Source: JARBUG01 sp035628915
GTDB lineage: Bacteria > Bacillota > Sulfobacillia > Symbiobacteriales > Symbiobacteriaceae
DNA: 64,000 nt
Assembly: GCA_035628915.1 (NCBI GenBank)
Contig: DASPIW010000021.1
Span: forward strand, 1-64,000
Direction: 5' to 3'
Part shown: positions 1-8,043 of the stretch, in pieces
Layout of the letters: each line of letters begins with the position of its first letter
Position numbering within the stretch: position 1 is the stretch's first letter
The notes under the pieces: model-generated
The model's database searches: none
The model's input: the letters and a program-made list of their open reading frames with translations, nothing else
What the model was told of the DNA's origin: nothing
Made by a program: the position numbers and the translations under genes

Positions 1-272
1 GCTGGTGCGTGAAGAACTGATCGACAGGGGTGCTTCCCAGGGTGTCGCAGGCGGGCGGTGTGCTTCCCGTCCCCCAGGCAGGCCCAAGGCAGCCTAACCA
101 GCGACATTTTGCCGCCGCTGGCGTGAAACGACTCACACGAATTCCCCTGCACCCCAAGGCTAGCGCCGCCTGTGGGGTCCTTCTGCTTACGAAAAGGGCC
201 AAAGTACAGGGGCGGGCGGGCACAGAGTGCCTGCCCGCCCTCGCTGTGCGCCCGGCGCTGCGGGGAAGGTAG
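1..272. other. Left-edge stretch without a convincing gene
   Basis: No ORF here has both a believable start and ribosome binding site. A reading frame open from the left edge stops with TAA at 95-97 and could be the last 31 codons of a gene lying outside the window, but the peptide matches nothing I recognise. A GC hairpin (214-222 pairing with 232-240, 9 bp) lies downstream and has no T run after it. The stretch ends where the promoter of the next gene begins. Confidence 0.4.
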
Positions 273-301
273 TTGACAGATCATGGTCGCCCACCTATCA
301 T
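273..301 (+). promoter_or_regulatory. Sigma-A-type promoter of the MarR-acetyltransferase gene
   Basis: The -35 box TTGACA (273-278) and -10 box TATCAT (296-301) are separated by exactly 17 bp, which predicts transcription start near 308. The promoter excludes an in-frame GTG at 283 as the translation start, because that codon lies upstream of the predicted transcript. Confidence 0.75.
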
Positions 302-330
302 TGCTTCTAGCAACGTTGCCAAAAGCAACG
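301..330. promoter_or_regulatory. Tandem inverted-repeat operator, probably MarR-type
   Basis: Two copies of TTGC-N5-GCAA lie side by side at 301-313 and 316-328. The second extends to CGTTGC-N5-GCAACG (314-330). They overlap the last -10 base and the predicted transcription start. A MarR family dimer binds short inverted repeats in such places, so autorepression by the downstream gene's N-terminal domain is the simple inference. Confidence 0.65.
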
Positions 331-345
331 AACGGAGTGATCAAC

Positions 346-1746
346 ATGGCAGAAACTCAAACCGAATCGCAGCTCAGGCAAGTCTCCCGACTTTTTGCGC
401 AGGTGCAGCGCGAGGGCATTTCCTGCTGCGGCGTTTCAGCCACCCAGTGTGCCCTGCTTACCGAAGTGGGCCGGAGCGGCGGGCTCACCCTGGCAGACCT
501 TAGCCGCCGGGTGGGACTGGACAAGGGCTGGGTCAGCCGGGCAGTCGACGGCCTGGTTTCGGAAGGGCTCCTGACGAAGGAGCCGGGGGCCGCGGACCGG
601 CGCACGGTCAACATCCGCCTCTCCGCGGCCGGCACTGACCGCTTTGCAGCCCTGAACCGGACCCTGAACCAGCAGGCGGACCAGATTCTCGCCAAAATCC
701 CCGGAGGCGAGCGGGAGCAAGTGCTCAAGGCCCTGGCGGCGCTGGAGCGCGCCCTCCGTCCGGCGCCGGGGCCCGCGCCTGAACCTACACCGGCCCCTGG
801 GGCCCCCGGCCCGGCCCCCGCCGCCCTGCGCTTCCGGCGCGCCGACCCCGGCGACTGGGACACCGTCGCCCGGCTCCTGACGGCGGCGGGCCTGCCGCTC
901 CACGGCGCCCGTGAGCATCAGGACGGGTTCCTGCTCGCGCACCGCGGCGACACCCTGGCGGGCACCGCCGCGCTGGAACGCTATGGCGCCGTCGCCCTGC
1001 TGCGGTCCGTCGCCGTGGCCGAGAACATCCGGGGTACGGGCCTGGGGCAGGAGTTGGTCCGGCTGTTGCTCGATATCGCCTATGAGGAAGGGGTTCAGAC
1101 GGTCGCGTTGCTCACCGCCACAGCCGACCGGTTCTTCCCGCGCTTCGGGTTTCAGCGGGTGGAGCGGAGTGCCCTGCCGCCGGTGCTTGCCGGCTCCGAA
1201 GAGTTGCGCGGCGCGTGCCCCGCCTCGGCCGTTGCGATGATGCTCGACTTGCGGCGCCCCGCCACGCTGGTGCGGTCGGCCACCGGCAGCGATCTGCCCG
1301 ATATTGCGCGCATCTATAACCAGGGCATCGAGGATCGATCCACGTTCGAGACCGAACTGAGAACCGTCGAGGAGCGGCGTGCCTGGCTGGACGGGCGCGA
1401 CCGGCGCCACCCGGTCATCGTGGCGGTCCGGCTCGGCGCCGTCCTGGGCTGGGCGTCGCTGGGCCCGTTCAACGTCCGGCAGGCGTACCGGCATGTGGCC
1501 GACCTTTCCGTCTATGTTGAGCGAGGCGAGCGGGGAACCGGCGTCGGCACCGCCCTGTTGCAGGGCCTGGTTGAGCGGGCCCGGGCGCTGGCGTATCACA
1601 AGCTCGTGCTGACGACGTTTCCGCATAAGGCTGCCCCGGTGGGCCTGTACAAGAAATTCGGCTTCCGCACGGTGGGCTGCTACCATGAACAGGGGCAATT
1701 GGATGGCCGCTGGCTCGATACGATGGTCATGGAGCTGCTGCTGTGA
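346..1746 (+). CDS. MarR regulator fused to ArsN2-like and ArsN1-like N-acetyltransferases
   Basis: The 466-residue protein has three parts. Residues 1-137 are a MarR winged-helix domain. Residues 138-160 are a Pro/Ala linker. Residues 161-305 resemble ArsN2-type GNAT proteins (ALLRSVAV core, FFPRFGFQRV, and the family-like tail CPASAVAMML). Residues 309-466 resemble the ArsN1/phosphinothricin acetyltransferase family (YNQGIEDRSTFET near its start, LYKKFGFRTVG near its end). ArsN1 enzymes acetylate the amino group of arsinothricin or phosphinothricin; the ArsN2 role is less defined. The ATG at 346 is chosen because CGGAGTGA stands five bases before it and the promoter/operator lies at 273-330. 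The protein is likely cytoplasmic, a self-regulated resistance protein. Substrates are inferred from family resemblance only. Confidence 0.85.
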   Translation: MAETQTESQLRQVSRLFAQVQREGISCCGVSATQCALLTEVGRSGGLTLADLSRRVGLDKGWVSRAVDGLVSEGLLTKEPGAADRRTVNIRLSAAGTDRFAALNRTLNQQADQILAKIPGGEREQVLKALAALERALRPAPGPAPEPTPAPGAPGPAPAALRFRRADPGDWDTVARLLTAAGLPLHGAREHQDGFLLAHRGDTLAGTAALERYGAVALLRSVAVAENIRGTGLGQELVRLLLDIAYEEGVQTVALLTATADRFFPRFGFQRVERSALPPVLAGSEELRGACPASAVAMMLDLRRPATLVRSATGSDLPDIARIYNQGIEDRSTFETELRTVEERRAWLDGRDRRHPVIVAVRLGAVLGWASLGPFNVRQAYRHVADLSVYVERGERGTGVGTALLQGLVERARALAYHKLVLTTFPHKAAPVGLYKKFGFRTVGCYHEQGQLDGRWLDTMVMELLL

Positions 1747-1775
1747 CCTGGCCTAGGGCAGCGGGTTCGTAGAAA

Positions 1776-1806
1776 CGGCCTCCCCGAGTTGCATTCGGCG
1801 AGGCCG
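1776..1806. terminator. Bidirectional hairpin between convergent genes
   Basis: CGGCCTC (1776-1782) pairs with GAGGCCG (1800-1806), with an inner CCGA/TCGG pair. It lies between the stop at 1746 and the minus-strand stop at 1814. The flanking T-rich bases are short on both sides. Confidence 0.6.
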
Positions 1807-1813
1807 CCTTCAG

Positions 1814-3682
1814 TTATCCGAGCTGAATCCACTCCAGTCCGAGGGCCGCCAGGCGCCCGGGCGTAGGCACGCCGGTCGACTGATCCCAGCCGGCCAGATC
1901 GTAATACAGAACCAATGCCCGCTCCATCTCTTCATGCGATAGGGCCACTCCGTCGCTCGGCCCGCCGGTCAGGGGCTTGAACATCTTCTTGGGCAGTGTA
2001 TCGGCGCTGCGGCCCAGCCCCTCGCGGGCGTTGAAGGCCCGCATCAGATTCAGGCGGCGCTCACCGACCTGAAGCAGCTCATCGAGGGTCACGTCCCAGC
2101 CGGTGGCGGCCCGGACCAATTCAACGGCGTCGTGCGGCCCGTACAACTGCCAGCTCGGCCCAAACACGAACTGGCACAGGTTGTAGGTATCCATCGCGGA
2201 GTAGAAAAGCTGACTGCGGTAGGCGAACCGGACTTTCGCATCGCTCAGGTCCTTGGGTGGGAGCGCATCCGCGAATCCCAGCTCCTCCAGACGCTGCCGG
2301 AAGATGGTCCCGGGCTTGGCGAGCAGGGCGGTATCGTGCTCGGAAGACTGGTGGTCGGCGCCAAACGGGTTGACGGCGTAAATCAGCCCCAGCGAGCGCT
2401 TCACTTGCGGCATGTGGGCTGGGGCCTCCTGCCCCTTGACCGTCACCGTCAGTCCCTCGGCGGCGGGTCCAAGGGCGGCGGCAGCTCGGGCGCTCCCTTC
2501 GGCCAGCATCTCGCCGAGGCCGGGCCGCCGCAGGGCGATCTCTTCCGCCAGGCGCAGAACCGTATCAGCCCGCCCGAAGCGCAGACTCTCATCCTGCAGG
2601 AGGCCCTTTTCGCCGCACTCCAGGGCAAACGCGATGGTCGCCCCGCAGGAGATGGTATCCATACCGTACTTGTTGCAGATCTCATTCGCCTTGCAGATGG
2701 CCCCCAGGTCATCGACGCCGCAGTAGGAGCCGAAGGTGGCGATGGTCTCATACTCCGGTCCGCCGTAGGCCGGGTCGACGCTGGCGGGCACTTCGACCAC
2801 CCGCTTGCAGCGGATGCCGCAGGCGAAGCAGGTGTCCCGGTCGATCATGAAGTCGTCGTGCAGGCGCTCGCCCGTGATCCGGTTGGCGCCGGCGAAGTGG
2901 CCTGCGTTGTAGTTGTGGGTCGGCAGCCCGCCCTTGTAGTTCTGAGAGGCGACCACGCCGGCGGTGCCGTACTTGCCGAAATGGGCGATGCCGGTCGCCG
3001 TCTCCAGCTCCTTAAACCGGCGGACCAGTTCCCGGAAGCGATCCGGCTCAGCCGCCCTGGGCAGTTCGGTCCCCCGCACGGCGACGGCTTTCAGGTTCTT
3101 GCTGCCCATGACGGCGCCCAGCCCCGTCCGCCCGTTGGCGCGGTTGGCCATGTTCATGATGGCGGCGAACCGCACCAGGTTCTCGCCCGCCGGGCCGATC
3201 TGCGCGACTTCGAGCTTGGGATCACCCAGTTCGTGCTTGATCTCCCGGTCGACATCGGCCGTCACCTTGCCCCACAGGTGGCCGGCGGGGCGGAGTTCGG
3301 CGGCGCCGTCGCGCAGGGCGAAGTAGACGGGGGCAATCGCCCGGCCCAGGAAGACGATGGCGTCGGCGCCTGCCGCCTTCATCTCGGCGGGGAAGAAGCC
3401 GCCGCACTGGCTGTCACCGAAGCCGCCGGTCAGCGGTGAGCGGGCCGCCGCGGTCATGCGGCTCTGGCCTGAGATGGCCAGGCCCGTCAGGGGGCTGACG
3501 GCCATGACCAGCACGTTGTCGGGGGAGAGGGGGTCGGCGCCCGCCGGGCAATGCTGCCAGAGCAGATAGCCCGCCAGCGCACTGCCGCCCGGGTACTTGC
3601 GGTAGACCTCCTCTGAAATCGTCTCTTTCCTGATCTCCCCACGGGTCAGGTCTACAAGGAATACCGTTCCGGTGATGGACAT
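1814..3682 (-). CDS. Tungsten-type aldehyde:ferredoxin oxidoreductase family protein
   Basis: The 622-residue protein matches the AOR family over its full usual length. The N-terminal pterin-binding beta-sheet domain includes the stretch SPLTGGFGDSQCGGFF. The cluster-binding cysteines CFACGIRC are followed by a late cysteine in DTYNLCQF. Family members bind a tungsto-bispterin and one [4Fe-4S] cluster and oxidise aldehydes to acids with ferredoxin as acceptor, in the cytoplasm. The start follows AAGGAGAGG. It is the last gene of a three-gene operon (ligase, SDR, AOR) with a 15-bp gap before it, so it may oxidise an aldehyde made by the SDR. The exact substrate cannot be read from sequence. 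Confidence 0.9.
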   Translation of the reverse strand: MSITGTVFLVDLTRGEIRKETISEEVYRKYPGGSALAGYLLWQHCPAGADPLSPDNVLVMAVSPLTGLAISGQSRMTAAARSPLTGGFGDSQCGGFFPAEMKAAGADAIVFLGRAIAPVYFALRDGAAELRPAGHLWGKVTADVDREIKHELGDPKLEVAQIGPAGENLVRFAAIMNMANRANGRTGLGAVMGSKNLKAVAVRGTELPRAAEPDRFRELVRRFKELETATGIAHFGKYGTAGVVASQNYKGGLPTHNYNAGHFAGANRITGERLHDDFMIDRDTCFACGIRCKRVVEVPASVDPAYGGPEYETIATFGSYCGVDDLGAICKANEICNKYGMDTISCGATIAFALECGEKGLLQDESLRFGRADTVLRLAEEIALRRPGLGEMLAEGSARAAAALGPAAEGLTVTVKGQEAPAHMPQVKRSLGLIYAVNPFGADHQSSEHDTALLAKPGTIFRQRLEELGFADALPPKDLSDAKVRFAYRSQLFYSAMDTYNLCQFVFGPSWQLYGPHDAVELVRAATGWDVTLDELLQVGERRLNLMRAFNAREGLGRSADTLPKKMFKPLTGGPSDGVALSHEEMERALVLYYDLAGWDQSTGVPTPGRLAALGLEWIQLG

Positions 3683-3697
3683 ATCGGTCCCCTCTCC

Positions 3698-4465
3698 TTA
3701 GAAGTAGTTGCTGGTGATGCCGCCGTCGACGGTGATGATCGCGCCGTTGGTCCAGTCCGACTCGTCGGAGGCCAGATAGAGCGCGCAGTTGACGATCTCC
3801 TCGGGGCTCCCGAACCGTCCGCTGGGCTGGCGGGCCAGGCGAATCTGCTTCGCCGCTTCATCTTTGAGAAGCCACTCGGTCATGAGCGGCGTTTCGATGG
3901 GCCCCGGGCAGATCGCGTTGGTGCGGATCCCGTCAGGCCGGAACTGAATCGCCAGCGATTTAGTCAGCGAAAGCAAGGCGCCCTTCGACGCGGCATATGC
4001 GTCCTGGGGCACGCTGCAGCCCACCAGCGCCACGAACGAGGCGATGTTGATGATCGAGCCCCGCCCCCGGCGGAGCATTTCGGGGATGGCATATTTGCAG
4101 CAGAGGAAGACGCCCCGGACGTTGACGGCCATCACCCTGTCCCAGACCTCAACGGTGGTATCGATGACCGAATGGTCGGCCTCGGGCATGATGCCCGCGT
4201 TGTTATAGAGCACGTCGATGCCGCCGTAGCGGTCTGCAGCCGCGGCCATCGCCTGGCGGACCGACTCTTCCCGGGCCACATCACAATGAAAGAACACGGC
4301 GTCGCCGCCCTGGGCCCGCACCCGGCGGACCGTCTCCTCGCCCGCTTCGTCGGCGATGTCGAGAGCGGCGACCAGGGCGCCTTCCCGCGCAAAGATCTCG
4401 CACGCGACGCGCCCCATGCCGCTTCCCGCCCCGGTAATGACGCAGACCTTCTCCAAGAGTCGCAT
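3698..4465 (-). CDS. Short-chain dehydrogenase/reductase
   Basis: The 255-residue classical SDR has the nucleotide motif TGAGSGMG near the N-terminus, the NNAG motif, the catalytic Ser and the YAASK tetrad (YxxxK), and the C-terminal ASDESDWTNG/VDGG signature. It interconverts an alcohol and a carbonyl using NAD(P)H. It sits 12 bp after the glutamine-synthetase-like gene and 15 bp before the AOR gene on the same strand, so one transcript is likely. In this setting an alcohol-to-aldehyde step feeding the AOR is plausible but inferred. Confidence 0.92.
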   Translation of the reverse strand: MRLLEKVCVITGAGSGMGRVACEIFAREGALVAALDIADEAGEETVRRVRAQGGDAVFFHCDVAREESVRQAMAAAADRYGGIDVLYNNAGIMPEADHSVIDTTVEVWDRVMAVNVRGVFLCCKYAIPEMLRRGRGSIINIASFVALVGCSVPQDAYAASKGALLSLTKSLAIQFRPDGIRTNAICPGPIETPLMTEWLLKDEAAKQIRLARQPSGRFGSPEEIVNCALYLASDESDWTNGAIITVDGGITSNYF

Positions 4466-4477
4466 CGCTGACCCCCC

Positions 4478-5899
4478 TTAGCTCCGTTCCAGATAGCGCT
4501 CCCGTTCCCATGTCGTCACGGCGGCGTCGTACGCCTCCTGCTCGACCCGGGCCATGTTCAGGTAGTGGTCGACCACGCTGTCGCCGAAAGCGGCCCTCGC
4601 GATGCGGCCCTTGCTCAGCACGCCAATCGCTTCATAGAGCGACCGGGGGATCCGAGCGGCGCCACGGGCGACATAGCCGTTACCCCGACACTCGTCCGGC
4701 GCTTCGATTTCGTGCTCGATGCCGTACAGACCCCCGGCGATCACGGCGGCGTATGCCAGATACGGGTTGGCGTCGGCGCCGGGGAAGCGGTTTTCGATGC
4801 GCAGGCTGTCGCCGTGGCCCACCACCCGGAAGCCGCAGGTCCGGTTGTCGCGGCCCCATACGATGTTCACCGGCGCCCAACTGGCGACGGCGTACCGCTT
4901 GTAGGCGTTGATTGTCGATGCCCAGAAGAGCGAAAGCTCCCGGGCCGAGGCCATCAGCCCGCCGAGGAAGTGGCGCATGGTGCGCGACATGTCGTAGGGC
5001 GCGGCGCCGGAGTCGTGGAACAGGTTCCGGTCGCCGGCCGCATCCCAGGCGCTGATGTGGATATGGCTGCTGGAGCCCGTCCACGTCTGATCGGGCTTCG
5101 CCATGAACGTGATCGCCTTGCCGGCCTGCAGGGCCATCTCCTTGGCGCCGTGTTTGAAGAGCGCATGGCGGTCGGCGGCTTCCAGGGCGCCGGCGAACCG
5201 GATGTTCATTTCGTGCTGCCCGGGGGCGGCTTCGCCCTTGGACCCTTCAATAGGCACTCCGGCCTCTGTCATGGCGTTGCGGATAGTCCGATAGAGGGGT
5301 TCCGCCTTAGTCCCCTGGAGCAGGTGATAGTCCTCATTGTACCAGCCATGCCGGTCTAGGTTCTGGAACCCCTTGCCACGGGCCGATTCATACGTATCAT
5401 TAAGCAGGTAGAACTCCAGTTCCGAGGCCATCTTCAGGTGCAGACCCAAGGCCTCGGCTCTGGCCAACTGCCGCCGCAGAATCGACCGGGGGGCGATTTC
5501 CACCAGATTGCCGCTGGTCTCGTCGGCTGCATCGGCCAGGACGAGGGCGGACTTCTGCAGCCACGGAATCAGCCGCAGCGTGGCGTAGTCCGGGCGGGCC
5601 AGCCAGTCGCCGTAGCCGGTCTCCCAGTTCATCAGTTGGTAGCCGTCGGGTGTGTTCATCTCCATGTCGGTGCCCAGCAGGTAGACGCAGAAGTGCACGC
5701 CGTGCTCCAGACAGTGCGCCACATAATGATCGGCCCGGACCCGCTTGCCCATCAAACGCCCCTGCATGTCGCAGACCGCGATGATGACTGTATCGACCGC
5801 CCCGTCTGCCACAAGCTGCCGGAACTCCGCCACGCTCAGGTTCCCTTGTGCCGCATTGCCCACGCAGTCTTTCCCTCCCGTCGCGAGGTACCCGTTCAT
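4478..5899 (-). CDS. Glutamine-synthetase-like (gamma-glutamyl-amine) ligase
   Basis: The 473-residue protein has the GS catalytic-domain motifs APGQHEMN, GSSSHIHIS and ENRFPGADANPYL. The sequence resembles the PuuA/GlnA3/GlnA4 branch that joins glutamate to amines rather than ammonia. It would use ATP to activate glutamate in the cytoplasm. The ATG at 5899 is chosen because a longer in-frame ATG at 5989 lies upstream of the likely -10 box (minus-strand TATAAT at 5978-5973). The ribosome site is weak (GGGGGA about 15 bases upstream). It is the first gene of the ligase-SDR-AOR operon. A genuine ammonia-assimilating GlnA is less likely given the motif variants and the neighbours. Confidence 0.85.
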   Translation of the reverse strand: MNGYLATGGKDCVGNAAQGNLSVAEFRQLVADGAVDTVIIAVCDMQGRLMGKRVRADHYVAHCLEHGVHFCVYLLGTDMEMNTPDGYQLMNWETGYGDWLARPDYATLRLIPWLQKSALVLADAADETSGNLVEIAPRSILRRQLARAEALGLHLKMASELEFYLLNDTYESARGKGFQNLDRHGWYNEDYHLLQGTKAEPLYRTIRNAMTEAGVPIEGSKGEAAPGQHEMNIRFAGALEAADRHALFKHGAKEMALQAGKAITFMAKPDQTWTGSSSHIHISAWDAAGDRNLFHDSGAAPYDMSRTMRHFLGGLMASARELSLFWASTINAYKRYAVASWAPVNIVWGRDNRTCGFRVVGHGDSLRIENRFPGADANPYLAYAAVIAGGLYGIEHEIEAPDECRGNGYVARGAARIPRSLYEAIGVLSKGRIARAAFGDSVVDHYLNMARVEQEAYDAAVTTWERERYLERS

Positions 5900-5972
5900 G
5901 TCTATCGCGGCGTTCCCCCGACAAGACGGAGCGGAGAAGGGGAGCGGCAGAATGCATACTACGAATAGATAT

Positions 5973-6005
5973 ATTATACACCCGCTCAATAGATAGAACT
6001 ATCTA
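5973..6005. promoter_or_regulatory. Divergent control region: -10 box and perfect palindrome
   Basis: On the minus strand TATAAT occupies 5978-5973 and would serve the ligase operon. Just upstream lies a perfect inverted repeat, TAGATAG-AA-CTATCTA (5990-6005), roughly where the -35 box would be. It is placed to control the ligase operon, the divergent exporter gene, or both. No regulator gene is adjacent, so the binder is unknown. Confidence 0.5.
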
Positions 6006-6088
6006 GTACTATGCTGATCCCAAAGAATAGAAGCAGCGGTTTCGCGGCACGGATATCCTGATTCGAACCGATTCCAGGAGGTGGCACT

Positions 6089-7234
6089 CTGAACCGCCGA
6101 GCCCTCGCCGTACTCTTCGCCGTGCTCTTCCTGGTCATGACCGGCTTCTCCATCCTCTTTCCCGTCCTGCCGCACTACGCCCGCCATGTCGGCGCCTCGG
6201 AAGCCCAGTGGGGATGGATTGTGGCGGCCTATTCGTTCATGCAGTTTCTCTTCTCGCCATACTGGGGGGCTCTGTCGGACCGGGTCGGCCGCAAGCGGGT
6301 GCTGCTGGCCGGGCTCGCCGGCTATGTAGCGACTTTCCTGGCCCTGGCCTACGCCAAAGAGCTCCTGGCGGTCTTCCTGGTCAGGGCGGTCTCGGGCGCC
6401 CTGACAGCCGCAACCCTGCCAACCGCGATGGCCTATGTGGGCGATAACACCACCAGGGAAGACCGGGCAAAGGGCATGGGCGTACTCGGAGCAGCCATGG
6501 GCCTGGGCGTGATTTTCGGCCCGATGATCGGCGCGTTCCTGAGCCACTTCGGGCTCGCCGTGCCGTTCCTGGCGTCGGCCGGGAGCGGGGCGGTGACGTT
6601 TGGCCTCGCGCTGGCGCTGCTGCCGGAGTCGCGGCCCGTGTATGCGGGACTCCGCCCGTCCCGGTGGGCTCTGATTCGCGGGCAGATGGGCGCGCTGAAT
6701 CTCGTCGCGTTCTGCGTCAGTTTTGTGATCGCCGGGTTTGAGGCGACGTTCGCCCTGTTTATCTATGACCGGTTCGCTATGGGACAGATGGCCCAGGGCT
6801 ACATCTTCGGGTTGATTGGCGTGGCGGCGGCGCTTACCCAGGGTGCGATCGTCCATCGCTTTATGAAACGGTACGGCGACGAGCGGGCGGTGGTGGGCGG
6901 AATGGGGATGATTGCCGGGGGCCTGCTGCTGGTGGTCGCGGCCTGGAACGCCGTATCGCTCTATTGGCTGGTGCTGGTGTACGGGCTCGGTTATGGCATG
7001 GTCCGGCCCGCCGTCGCGACGCTGGTCTCCAAGCGGGCGACGCAGCAGGGCGCTGCCATTGGCGCCATGGATGCCATGGATTCGATGGGCCGCGTCGTCG
7101 GCCCGATCATCGCCGGGGCGGCGTACGGCCGGTTCGGCCCGACCTCACCGTACTGGATCGGTGCGGCCGTGGTGCTTGCCGCGCTGGCGGCTTTCCGGAG
7201 CGCCAGTCCGGCGCCGGCGGCGGAGCGGGCGTAA
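6089..7234 (+). CDS. MFS transporter, TetA-like drug exporter group
   Basis: The 381-residue, roughly 12-helix protein carries the MFS motif A (GALSDRVGRKRV) after helix 2 and the GPMIGAFL antiporter-type motif in helix 5. It probably exports a small molecule using the proton gradient. The start is unusual. AGGAGGTG (6076-6083) is placed for the in-frame CTG at 6089, giving MNRRALAVLF; the next canonical in-frame start is GTG at 6122, which has no ribosome site and would cut into helix 1. It is divergent from the ligase-SDR-AOR operon, with a shared palindrome between them. Confidence 0.85.
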   Translation: MNRRALAVLFAVLFLVMTGFSILFPVLPHYARHVGASEAQWGWIVAAYSFMQFLFSPYWGALSDRVGRKRVLLAGLAGYVATFLALAYAKELLAVFLVRAVSGALTAATLPTAMAYVGDNTTREDRAKGMGVLGAAMGLGVIFGPMIGAFLSHFGLAVPFLASAGSGAVTFGLALALLPESRPVYAGLRPSRWALIRGQMGALNLVAFCVSFVIAGFEATFALFIYDRFAMGQMAQGYIFGLIGVAAALTQGAIVHRFMKRYGDERAVVGGMGMIAGGLLLVVAAWNAVSLYWLVLVYGLGYGMVRPAVATLVSKRATQQGAAIGAMDAMDSMGRVVGPIIAGAAYGRFGPTSPYWIGAAVVLAALAAFRSASPAPAAERA

Positions 7235-7251
7235 ACGGTTGAGCCATAGAT

Positions 7252-7284
7252 GGCCGACCCTTGTTGTACGGGGTCGGCCTTTTC
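7252..7284 (+). terminator. Rho-independent terminator after the MFS gene
   Basis: GGCCGACCC (7252-7260) pairs perfectly with GGGTCGGCC (7271-7279) and is followed by TTTT. Confidence 0.85.
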
Positions 7285-7357
7285 GCGTGTATTCTGCACA
7301 GGCGGAATATGTTAACCTTTATACGTACGCTTCCGGATACGGGGGTGCGCCTTTCTT

Positions 7358-7876
7358 ATGAAGAGACGCAAGTTGATTGCTGCTGCCCTGGTTGTTGTGC
7401 TGCTGGCCATGGGCGCCGTCGCCTGGTTCAGCCGAGAACGGCGACCCGTGATCGAACTGGCGACGAACTTCGTGAAGAGCGGAACGGTGGCCGTCCGGGT
7501 CGATCGCTTTGAGATGACGCGGACATTGCCTGGCCGTATGCGGAGGTTCCCGCCGCCCTGGATGGCGCGGTATCCGACGCTGCTGAAGGCGTGGGAGGCG
7601 ATCTATCTCGAACACGAGCAGATTATGGACGGCCTCGTCTGGGTGGTGGTGGAGGCCACCGTCGCATCAGAGCAGCCGTTGCAGGGGAAAGACTTCGACT
7701 ACAGGCTGGATTACGGGCCCTATACCATGGGGGCGCACGGGGGAAGTATTCGTGAGGCGGCAGGGCGCCCGTATTTGATCGGCACCCGCTTTTACGTCAC
7801 CGACGGCCCCGTGCCCGAGGCGCTGGAGATCAAGGTGAACGGGGAATGGCTCCGTTTCCCGATTACCGTCCAGTAA
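7358..7876 (+). CDS. Membrane-anchored or secreted protein of unknown function
   Basis: The 172-residue protein begins with KRRK and one hydrophobic segment (about residues 5-24), so it is either anchored in the membrane with an external domain or secreted. There is no lipobox cysteine. The outer part contains YRLDYGPYTMGAHGG and WLRFPITV, which suggest a beta-rich domain. I do not recognise a family. A GGGGGTG ribosome site lies about 10 bases upstream of the ATG. It stands alone between two terminators, so it is probably a single-gene transcript. Confidence 0.75.
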   Translation: MKRRKLIAAALVVVLLAMGAVAWFSRERRPVIELATNFVKSGTVAVRVDRFEMTRTLPGRMRRFPPPWMARYPTLLKAWEAIYLEHEQIMDGLVWVVVEATVASEQPLQGKDFDYRLDYGPYTMGAHGGSIREAAGRPYLIGTRFYVTDGPVPEALEIKVNGEWLRFPITVQ

Positions 7877-7890
7877 GTCGCATATGTGGT

Positions 7891-7921
7891 CCGTCTGCGC
7901 TCTGACGCAGACGGCCTTTTT
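7891..7921 (+). terminator. Rho-independent terminator
   Basis: CCGTCTGCG (7891-7899) pairs with CGCAGACGG (7906-7914), followed by CCTTTTT. Confidence 0.88.
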
Positions 7922-7964
7922 GCTTTGCGCCGCGTCTGACCATTCATTTCCAAAAACTAGTGAA

Positions 7965-7994
7965 GTGACATAAGTTCTTTCATGAACGTATAAT
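7965..7994 (+). promoter_or_regulatory. Promoter of the LysM/GH18 gene
   Basis: GTGACA (7965-7970) and a consensus TATAAT (7989-7994) are 18 bp apart. Predicted transcription start is near 8001, just after an in-frame ATG at 7999, which supports the downstream TTG start at 8044. Confidence 0.6.
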
Positions 7995-8043
7995 CGACAT
8001 GTATGAGTACGCCTACCGGCGTAAATACACCGGAGGTGAGTGT

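Noticed and set aside
283..345. In-frame GTG at 283 as the start of the MarR fusion
   Set aside because: It lies between the -35 and -10 boxes of a strong promoter; ATG 346 has a good ribosome site.
6061..6080. tRNA T-loop-like TTCGAACC motif
   Set aside because: Flanking bases do not form a T-stem, and no acceptor or anticodon arm is present.
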